Part shown: positions 55,773-64,000 of the stretch, one piece after another
Layout: each line of letters begins with the position of its first letter
Numbering within the stretch: the first letter of the stretch is position 1
Assembly (NCBI GenBank): GCA_003255065.1
Contig: QAOA01002976.1
Coordinates: 210,411 to 274,410 of the forward strand
Direction of reading: 5' to 3'
Length of the DNA stretch: 64,000 bases
Origin: Cercis canadensis
Lineage: Eukaryota; Streptophyta; Magnoliopsida; Fabales; Fabaceae
Notes under the pieces: generated by a model
What the model saw: only the letters and a program-made list of their open reading frames with translations
Database searches by the model: none
Told to the model about the DNA's origin: nothing
Translations under genes and position numbers: made by a program

Positions 55773-56329
55773 GATATAATAGAAATGCCATAACCCAAGT
55801 TTGTGAAAGATGTTCAAAGACTCGCAGGAAGGATTGTGGCCCTCGCCCGTTTTATGAGCAGGACAATAGAAAAATCTTACCTTTCTTTAAACACTTAAAG
55901 CAAATTAAAATTTTTACTTAGGACGATGAATGCCAAAATGCCTTTAACCAATTAAAGCATTACATTTCTACACCCCTATTATTGTCTAAACTTGTTACGG
56001 GAGAACCTCTGTACATTTACGTCTCTATAACGAATCAAGCAACAAGCTCAATCTTAGTCAGATAAGATAAAGGGATCCAAAGACCAGTATACTACACAAG
56101 CAAAACTTTGCAAGGGGCGAAAATTCGCTATTAGAAAATTGAAAAGTTAGCCTTTGTACTCTTAACTGCCTCAAAACGACTAAGGCCATACTTTCAGAAT
56201 CACCAAGTCGTTGTACGAACAGATGCTCTACTTAGACAAGTACTACAAAAGTTGAATTTGGCCGGTCAAATGGTAGCATGGTAGGTAGAACTATCAGAAT
56301 ATGCACTACAATTTGAACCAAGAGGAGCA

Positions 56330-57003
56330 ATGAAAGCTCAAGCCCTGGCAGATTTTGTGGTAGAAATGACTAGATCTTTGAAAAAGGATATAATGGAAAC
56401 ACATGTAGATTGGATTGCCCATGTTGATGGATCATCCAACATTAGAGGGAGCAAAACAAGAATTATACTAGAAAGCCCTCATGACTTTGAAGTAGAACAA
56501 GCCTTAAATTTTAAATTTAAAGCCTCGAACAATCAAGCTAAATATGAAGCATTGATAGTAAGGCTGCAATTGGCAAAGGAAATGGGAGCAAATAGGATAA
56601 AAGTTTTAAGTGACTCTTAGCTAATCGCGAGCCAAGTCAAAGGAGATTACAATGCTAAGGATTAGATGATGATGAGGTACTTGAACATAGTCAAGAATTT
56701 AATTGCTCAGTTTAGCTACTTCGAAATGACATACACCCTAAGAGAGAACAACGAAAGAGCAGACATACTTTCTAAGCTAGCCAGTACAAGAAAAATAGGG
56801 AACAATAAGATAGTAATTCAAGAAACAAAGAAACAGCCCAGCATAAAGGAGGAGATAATGGTGATTGATAAAGTTGAAGCATCATGGATGATGCCTATAA
56901 TCAAATACCTCAATTCTAAGGAATTACCCGAGAGTAAATGCCAGGGATACTCTCCCGAACACATAGCTCCCCCAATAAAATTGCATCATTTAGAAGCCAC
57001 ATG
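56330..57003 (+). pseudogene. Gypsy G RNase H region
   Basis: 56330-56620: HVDGSSNIRGSKTRIILESP, FKASNNQAKYEALIV and LAKEMGANRIKVLSDS, a second, plant-type RNase H as typical of Tat elements. After a stop the frame resumes at 56666 with YLNIVKNLIAQFSYFEMTY and RENNERADILSKLAST, the domain end. Confidence 0.78.
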
Positions 57004-57960
57004 ACTCTTCACCAGATAGGGAATAGACTTACTTGGACTATTCCCAATAGCTACTAGTCAAAAGAAATATCTGATAGTCGCTATAGACTATTTCACTTAG
57101 TGGATTGAAGCAAAATCGTTGGCAACAATTACCGCAAAACAAGTTGAAATTTTTTTTATAGCAGGCTATTGTTTGCATGTTAAAAATCGGAGCTTTAAAG
57201 TCCAACTTTTGATATGAATTCCTTGAATTTTAACATATCTTATTTCAGGTTTGGAATACCATTCTTAATAACAGTTGATAATAGAACCCAATTTACAAAC
57301 AAGAACTTTTGAGCTATGTGTGATACATATCTAAGTTCATCATACCTCAGTAGAACACTCACAGGCCAGCAACCAGGTAGAAGTAGCAAATTGGGTAATA
57401 CTACAAGGATTTAAGAAAAGACTAGACAAGGCAAAGAAATACTGGATCGATGAACTAAGTCATATTCTTTGGGCTTACTGAACCACCCCTCAGTTTGCCA
57501 CGTGAGAGTCCCTATAAAGCTCATGTGTAGTGAAGAAACAATGATCCAGTAGAAGTTGGTGAGCCAAGTTGGAGAAGGCAACATTTCAAAGCTGACAATA
57601 ACAAATCGAATATGCTAGTAGAATTAGACTTGTTGGAAGAAAAATGAGAAATAGCTTTGATCCGGATGGCAGCACAAAAGCAACGAGTAGCTAGATACTA
57701 CAACTCTCGAGTAAGAGCAAGAGAATTCAAAGAAGGTTATCTAGCACTTCAACTTGTAGCAATACGCCACAAAATGACGTATGAAAGAAAGCTCGCACCA
57801 ACATGGGAATGACCCTACTAGGTCGCAAAAGTGTTAGGAAAAGAGGCATACAAGCTACAAACCCTAGATGGGAAAGAAATCCTAAGGGCGTGGAATATGG
57901 TGAATCTGTGAAAGTATTTCAGTTAGATTATGCATATAGTTTGATTTTAAAGTATGTTTA
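57004..57960 (+). pseudogene. Gypsy G integrase remnant
   Basis: Readable with stops: GIDLLGLFPIAT and YLIVAIDYFT (first catalytic D), FGIPFLITVDNRTQF (second D, near 57250), HSQASNQVEVAN-like (E region, near 57360), and the C-terminal KVLGKEAYKLQTLDGKE near 57840. A 60-bp foreign-looking stretch at 57160-57240 disrupts the core. Confidence 0.72.
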
Positions 57961-58044
57961 TTGTGACTTTTCATGCACTTCGGTCATGAAATTTTCATGA
58001 ATAAAACTATCTAGATTTTATGAAATATCTTCTTATACCAAGAA

Positions 58045-58544
58045 TTAGTAAGGTTGAAAAACCATTCTAAGACTGTCTAAAGGATGTAAAACTAGTATAC
58101 AGTAGAGCTTTAAGCCCCTATAAAACCAAACGTGATAATGTCCATAGGACAATAAACCAGAATGTGGCAGAGCCAAATGCCCCCACACTCCGAAAACAAG
58201 TAACTCAATAGCAAACATTGTAAAGATCACCCATTTGGAGGCTCGCTTAAGACAAAAACAAGAAAAACTTACTGCCAGTCCACACATCGACCAAAAAGTC
58301 TACTTTATTAAAATTGAAAATTACAAGATAGATAGCTCGCCATGAAGGAGAGCTCGCCCAAGCTCACCCATAAAAGAAAAAAAAAGTTGGTCACACACAA
58401 AATGAGCTACCTCACCCCTAAGAAACATTACCCTGCCCAGCATCCACTTCTTCCTCCTCATCACAGAGTGCTCTATCCCTCACAACTTTTGTACAGATTT
58501 AGCCTGTCCTCGCTAGTGTTTAAACCCCCAAACTAAAGTCGAAC
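58045..58544. other. Spacer between Gypsy G pol and antisense gene
   Basis: Non-coding. Contains AGCTCGCCCA at 58351 and AGCTCACCCA at 58361, members of a motif dispersed through the 3' part of the element. Confidence 0.5.
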
Positions 58545-61500
58545 CTATTCAATACAATTGTTAAAGCTAAACATCATTCCTTCAGCATAAGTTTCTATAG
58601 TCGCATTGTCCATAATCACTTTCATCCCCTTTATCTCCTTTTGGATGATGGCCTTCACATCCTTTATCTTCCTCTTCTTTTCGAACAAGCATATCTGACA
58701 CTCACTTAGCTTCCCTCTCTCTTCAGCAAGGACAACCTCTTTATCCATCAATAATTGTTTCAACCTTTTTTTCTCACACTCCTAAGCAACCCTGGCTGCC
58801 TCCCATTTCTTTCTGTCAGCAATAGTCCCCTCAATAACCATTTGTAACTCCTTCCAATTGCTCTCTGCCTCAGCCAACTGCTGCTTAATAGATTCCACCT
58901 CAATAAGCATCCTTTCAATGCTATCCATATTGGTGTTGAACTCCCCATAAAGGTGTTCCATAGCTGAGGCTGAACGCAGCATATGCCTTCGGCAAAATTT
59001 AATCACATATGTCGTTGGCACTTGTTGGAGGTTCTTTCTATCCATCTCAGAAGCCCAGTAATTGCCCATGGTGGAAGAAATGTCGACACCCCGATTCCAC
59101 ATGCTGAAAAATGGATTAGTAACCCTCGTAATAGGGGCATGAAAATCATTAAAGGGAAAGTTTTGAATATATCGCCCATCTTCACCATATCATTGAAAAG
59201 GAACATCTGGACCAATGGGAGGATCAGCAACCCGACGACACTTGTCCCTGATGGTAGAATCACCTACAGGAATAAAAGAAGGAAGAGTTACCGCAGGCAG
59301 GACAATAAGTCCAAGAGTTGGAGACACTGTCTCTTGACCCCTAGAAGAAGAGGAAAATCTACGGGCCATGCGTGATGGAACACCGCCACCACGACACAAT
59401 GGGCCACTCCTTCGCGATGGAGGACTCTGGGCTGAAGCCTTTCCTTTCTCGCCAGAACCTTCTCCTTGTTCACTCTTCCTCTGAAGAATTTTCTTTATGT
59501 TAACATGAGGCATCTCTCCACCTGAAAGAATAAAAGTAGATCAGTTAACAAACATAGAATAAAAAGGGCTAGCTTGCCCATGAAGCTCACCCACTAAGGT
59601 GGTGAAAAAAAAAAAGCTCGCCCATAAGGTGAAAAAAAAAAAAACCTAGCTCACCCATGAGGTAAAAAAGAAAGAAAGAAAAAAAGCCTACCTAAGATGT
59701 CTTATACTTTTAGTGGAGAAGATATGAAGTGAGAAAAGACACAAATAGTACGTTACGCTGTGACATTATAATATAACAGCTTTGGAAATGAAGGAGTTCA
59801 AACTTTATCATACCAATTGAAGGGAAACAATAATTTACCATTATCTTTACAATAAAATGATGGGGTACCATCTTTACTCTTCACACGGATCTAAAAGAAT
59901 AACTCCTTCCACCTCTTTGTAGAAGAGGCCAACAGTTGCAAAAATTTCCTATCCCGTACCTCCCCTAAAGATACCTAACCACCAGTGTGGGAAGCTACCA
60001 TAAAAAAAAAAAGGACCTTGTACAAGCAACCAATCCCATGTGGTCACATAGCATCTCAAAGGATCGGATATACCCCCAAGAGTTGGGATGAAGTTGAGAA
60101 GGAGTAACTCTCAAAAAATGAAAGATAGACACTTGAAAGGGAGTAAAGGGAAGACAAATGTCTGCATACTTAATAACATAACTGTACATGGTAAAAGAGG
60201 TTCGACCACTAGCATGAGGATCATATACGAGATAGGTATTGTCAACAAAAAAATTTTCAGCCAATTCTCTTTTATCAAGCTAGTCAAAGTCGTCTAAATC
60301 CTCAATCACCGCATCCAAATTTCTGTATGCCAAGTAAGTATCAAGAACCTCTTCACCTACCTACTCTCTCATATCACCTAAAGGACCAACCCAGTAGTCC
60401 ACTTCATGTCTTTGGACACTACTCTCTACAGGTAAAAATGAACCATATTGATATAGAGGAGAAAGAAAACCATCTACTTCAATTTTAAAACTTAAAGTTT
60501 TGAACTCATGAAGAGAAAATATCCTACCATGCCTATTAGAACTCGTCTCCCTCCCTCTCCCGACAGTCATAACCTCATTACCATCACTAATACTTGGACC
60601 TAAACCATCACTAAGGATGTCTCGTTGACCACCTCCTCACTTTGGGAACTCTCAATATCTGAACCCATAATCAAGTCCATAGGAAAATATAGAAAAAGAA
60701 GAGCAAGAAAACATTGATACATTTAATATATAGGCAAAAGGAAGAAGACAACAGCCAAAAATTTGGCCTGAAGAGAAGGAGAAGAAGTATGAGAAAAAGA
60801 GTTCCTCAACAAAAAAAAAAAAAAAGATATCTCAGAGAGTGAAAGATAAGTGCCACTATCAAAACAATAGAGGCTTAAAAGGAAAAATAATAATAAATAA
60901 ATGAGTAAATGGTACAACATCATTTCTCTTGAAAGAATCTTTGTCAAAAGTTTCTCTTTGAAAGAATCTCTGTCAAAAGTCAAATATAACAAGTGATTCA
61001 AGTCTTGGCAAGAAGCAAAAATATCTCTATCAAAAAGCAAACAAGCTTCAGCAAGATGCAAAAAAACCTCTGAGGGGCAAAGCAGAAGAATCGCAACTAA
61101 TCTCTGCAAATTTTTGCATTGAATGAATATGTGCCTTATAGCAAAATAATCTCCGCATTGAAGGAATCTCTACAAAATTCCTGCCATTGCACGCAAACCT
61201 CTACAAAATATCAAGATGGTTACAACAAATTATGAGCAATATATATATATATATATCAAGACATTCAAAAAGAAAAAGATTGAGAGGAGCATAAAGGGCT
61301 AGCTCGCCCATGGTCAAGCTCACTAAGTACTGTGCAAGCTCGCCCATGCGCTAAATCTAGCTAGTCCGCCTAAGCACTTCCTCCAAGAGTAATATTTTTA
61401 TATTATGAATTAGCAACATAGCACATGAGCAAAAGCTAGTCCGCCCAATGCTTTGTTCAAAAAGTTATATTTTTATTGTGAATTATTGGTCAATGAAGGC

Positions 61501-61583
61501 AATAGGGACCAATAGCTTGAAAAAGTGGAGCTCGCCCATGCTAAAGTGTGAAGTTTGCCTAGCCACATAAGACTAGCTCGCTC
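58334..61583. repeat. Dispersed AGCTCGCCCA motif family
   Basis: AGCTCGCCCA occurs exactly at 58351, 59615, 61301, 61337 and 61529, with one-base variants at 58361, 59571, 59584, 59648 and 61574. Two sites share a longer core AAAGGGCTAGCTNGCCCATG (59565 and 61295). They lie 3' of, within the presumed intron of, and upstream of the antisense gene. Confidence 0.75.
58545..60680 (-). pseudogene. Antisense gene of Gypsy G (Transposase_28-like, coiled-coil tail)
   Basis: Minus strand, start candidate ATG 60680-60678. The first part (60570-60361, 60264-59995) is a globular domain with IFSLHEFKTLSFKIEVDGF, DICLPFTPFQVSIFHFLR, SQLHPNSWGYIRSFEMLC and, near 59850, FPFNWYDKV. This pattern resembles the putative plant transposon protein domain called Transposase_28 that occurs as an extra ORF in plant Gypsy elements. 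An intron seems to end at 59523 (TTCTTTCAG|GTGGAG). The second part (59513-59190, 59102-58782, 58763-58545) is a basic Ser-rich segment and then a heptad-rich coiled coil (MDSIERMLIEVESIKQQLAE, LLMDKEVVLAEERGKLSE). Several stops interrupt it. Role unknown. Confidence 0.6.
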
Positions 61584-61804
61584 ACACGTTGAGCAAGTTT
61601 GTCCATTAGGCGTAGCAACAGATGCAAAGTGCAAATCCCACTTGCCAATCCAGTTTCTTTCATTTGTCACATCAGTCCCACTAAAAAGCATTTGAAACTC
61701 ATGTGAATATTAGCTGCATCTCACCCATGGGGGCAGACCGCCCGTGGGTCTAGTTCACTACATGTGGAATAAACAACCTATTTCTCTTGTACCTTTGACT
61801 TCTA

Positions 61805-63350
61805 AGCAATTACTTGATGATCAAGAGTGACTTCAAAAGAGGAGTGAAACAAGAAAAAATGATAAGAGCTTAAAAGACAAAATGGTTGAGAGCTTGAAGG
61901 AGGAGAGTGCAAAAGAGGCCGAGAGCCCAAGTGAAGTGAACATGAGTGCAAAAGAGGCCAAGAACCAAAGTGAAGAGAAAGAGAGTGCAAAAAAGGTTGA
62001 GAGCCTAAGTGGAGAGAAAAAGAGTGAGAAAGGCAAAAAAGAAGAGAGCATTGAAAGAGAAGAGAAACAACAATTGAGTGTATATGGACAAGAAAGTGAG
62101 CTTATTTCTCTTAGCACTAACAAACTTAATTTTTCTTTGCCTAGTGTTGTTACATACCTCTTTTGCAGGACATTAGAGATGCTTCCAAACATCAAATTGA
62201 CTTCATTGGAGTCAAATTGAAGCAAGAAGGACAACCTCTTACATGCTCCATTAAGGAGTTAAGTAGAGTTGCCTTGCATGACCACACATATGACAATGGG
62301 GTGTATGCCTTGGTGAAAGCATGGGAGACTTAGCAACACCACCTCCTTCCCAATGAGTTTTTGAAAGTGGTATTTGAATCGAGAGGCAATGCGTACAAGT
62401 TGGGGCTACCTAGTAAGTATGGTGTACATGCTAATTTTAATGTAACTCATCTTTCTCACTTTGATGTATGTGTAGATTCGAGGACAAATCTTTTCGAAGA
62501 GTGGGGGAAGGATGAGAATCCATGAAGCACCAACATGACCCCGAATGAGAAATGACAAGCAAAGAAGATGCAAGCCACCTTGAGTGGATTAATTGGGAGG
62601 ATTTGGACTCAAGGATCAAGTCTAGAAAGCAAGGAATGAAGAAAGGAAGACTGTGTGCTTGATTCGGGAGTTGGAAGACTTAACTAGTAAAAATGGGCAT
62701 AACCAGAGAGCCCCAACACCCAAGATCAAGAGCCCCAGCACTCCCTTGTCCAGAGGGGCAACACCCCAGTGCCCAAGACCAAGAGCCCCAACACCTAGAC
62801 CTTTTCAACTTAGTGCAGTTTTGGTTTTCATTCAAATTGGGCTTCAAGCTTAGGTTATTTTAGGCCTATTTTAATACCATTAAGTCTATGTTTATTTCCT
62901 CTTTTAGTATTGAACTTTCCTAAGGTTTTGGGCTTTGTTTAATTGGGCTTGGTTTATTACCCATTAGGGTTAATTATGTTTGCTTTGTTTAAAAGGAGGT
63001 CATTTCTCTTGTAATGGTTAGAATTCAGATTTGAGTAAAGGTCAGAGGTTTTCTCCTTCCTTGGTTCTTTGATGAACTATTAGAACTAATCAAGAACCCT
63101 AGTTCTTGTAGCGTTTGATCCAAGATTTATCACTCACCCCTATCCCTTCTTAAGCGTAGCGTCTATATCATTCTCTTTTTCTTTGATTTTTGCATTTTCT
63201 AAAATTCTTCGAACTTGATTGGTCGATCTTTGGGCGATTGAATCTCTACCATTCGGAACAAACCCATAGTGGTTCGTATTAGGGGGAGATACCAAGAGGG
63301 GATTAGGAGCATAACCTTAAAGGTAATCATTCCTGAAAGAAATCATCACC
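61805..63350 (+). mobile_element. Internally deleted Ty3/Gypsy fragment F, related to E
   Basis: 61882-62140 encodes a Lys/Glu/Ser-rich repeat-like segment (ESAKEAESPSEV, KEAKNQSEEKESAKKVESL) and then LPSVVTYLF, as found between protease and RT of E-type Gypsy elements. It then jumps to the RT-RNase H boundary (HTYDNGVYALVKAWET) and again to the post-integrase tail (NAYKLGLPSKYGV, FNVTHLSHFDV). RT core and integrase are missing. The 3' part (about 62520-63350) resembles the 3' LTR region of E (GGGCTT-rich, CAAGAACCCTAG, end near CATCA at 63350). Left border uncertain. Confidence 0.65.
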
Positions 63351-63353
63351 AAC

Positions 63354-63670
63354 TTGAGATGAGCACCGACCACTGCCTTTTCACTCTCTTCCTCCCTCAT
63401 TTCTCTCTGAATCTGTAGCTTGCTTTCTCCCTTTCTCTCTTGTCTCTCCGATCACCCTCCCCCTCTTCCCTCTTTGTCTCAAGCTCGCATCAACAAAGGA
63501 CCATGTTCCAAATTTCTCTGTGAAAATGCTAGGAATTTGTTATGGATCATTTCAGTTAAAAGGGTTCTGAATTCTTTTTGTCTTTGTTTCTCTATCGCTT
63601 TATTTTCCCTTGAAAGTATTGTGTAGCAGCAATGTAGCTTCACTGACCTCAAGTGACCTCAAGCACCATA
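63354..63670 (+). other. CT-rich non-coding stretch
   Basis: Pyrimidine-rich sequence of leader type with a 68-codon ORF of no known family. Confidence 0.4.
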
Positions 63671-63833
63671 TCGACGGATTTGGATCTAGTCATGTCACAT
63701 GACTCATGTTGTGGAGATTTGAACCATACATTTAATTTAAAGCTCATTTGGACCAAATGAGCTTTAAATTAAATGTATAGTTCAGATCTCCACAACATGA
63801 GTCATGTGACATGACTAAATCAAAATCCCCAGA
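63671..63833. repeat. 163-nt near-perfect inverted repeat (hairpin)
   Basis: Arms 63671-63751 and 63753-63833 mirror about A63752 (centre CATTTGGACCAAATG) with no loop. Pairing is nearly complete over the inner ~65 bp of each arm and has a few mismatches outward. Arms include AGTCATGTCACATGACTCAT and TTAATTTAAAGCTC. It could be a foldback MITE or the source of a long hairpin RNA; no TSD or ORF was seen. Confidence 0.88.
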
Positions 63834-64000
63834 CCGACACCTTTGTTAAAAGGCCAGAGTGTTTCCAGTCACAATTGATTAACTTGTAACCTATTTTATT
63901 TTATTTAATTTTTTTTGAAACAGATGTGAGCATAATCTTGGGGGTTTCTTTGGTTCATTTTCACTTAACCTTGGGGGTCTACTTCGATTCTTCCTTCTTC
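63834..64000 (+). other. Right edge of window, no feature recognised
   Basis: AT-rich, then T-rich sequence. Nothing recognisable. Confidence 0.5.

Larger units (their letters stand above)
52369..61800 (+). mobile_element. Degenerate Tat-like Ty3/Gypsy retrotransposon G with antisense gene
   Basis: Begins with an LTR-like segment (52369-52658, TGATGAGGAC...TATAAACA) containing ACTATAAATA, then a primer-site-like TGGTCCCGTCTGCGG at 52661. Gag, protease, RT, RNase H and integrase follow in Gypsy order on the plus strand, then about 3.8 kb with a minus-strand gene, a layout known for Tat-lineage elements. Nearly every frame is broken. No 3' LTR was found before element F, so the right border is uncertain. 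Confidence 0.72.

Noticed and set aside
61833-62234. 133-codon minus-strand ORF rich in Ser/Leu/Phe
   Set aside because: Antisense shadow of the Lys/Glu-rich repeat segment of Gypsy F.

Overview
This is nuclear DNA of a flowering plant, almost certainly a eudicot. It is AT-rich, has intron-split genes with GT-AG junctions, and is packed with plant-type Copia and Gypsy LTR retrotransposons, a LINE remnant, a TRIM and MITE/MULE-type DNA elements. The species cannot be fixed from the sequence alone. Nothing here looks prokaryotic: no operons, CRISPR array or defence locus was seen. I found no wholly new system. The items most worth a second look are an antisense gene inside a Tat-type Gypsy element with a dispersed motif around it, a 163-nt near-perfect hairpin, a shared in-frame TAG between gag and protease in two Copia copies, and a 9-bp-TSD MULE.

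Host genes. (1) 1029-27076 (+) holds the last 16 exons seen here of the molybdenum cofactor sulfurase gene (ABA3/LOS5). Its frame is uninterrupted over 584 codons although its introns carry several retrotransposons; the 5' exons lie left of the window. (2) 39277-45737 (-) is a complete eight-exon gene for a 303-residue type I membrane protein of the V-ATPase S1/VOA1-like family. (3) 47163-47450 (+) is a decayed fragment of an RNase P Rpr2/Rpp21-like gene.

Mobile DNA inside ABA3 introns. A minus-strand Copia (B, 6184-15731, TSD TTTGT) was itself hit in gag by a plus-strand Copia (A, 10302-15307, TSD GAAGT). A gag-deleted relative of A (D, 20419-24045) sits in a later intron. A MITE with hAT-like ends, a solo-LTR candidate and a TRIM-like remnant are also present.

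Between the genes, 27993-37505 holds a minus-strand Gypsy (E). Its gag zinc finger was split by a third relative of A (C, 32332-37263, TSD GGAAG). The V-ATPase-like gene carries a perfect small TRIM (39737-40027, TSD GGTTA) and an antisense LINE tail with an intact RNase H ORF in its introns.

Right part. 46.6-52.4 kb contains an old duplication, a 219-bp tandem repeat, a MULE-like element (47872-49299) and a hAT-like element (50436-52213). From 52369 a degenerate Tat-like Gypsy (G) runs to about 61.8 kb and includes an antisense gene (60680-58545). It is followed by an internally deleted Gypsy (F) related to E, and by a long inverted repeat near 63.75 kb. Most pol reading frames are broken by stops or frameshifts, so the elements look non-autonomous, but LTR pairs in A, B and C differ at only a few sites, which suggests fairly recent insertion.
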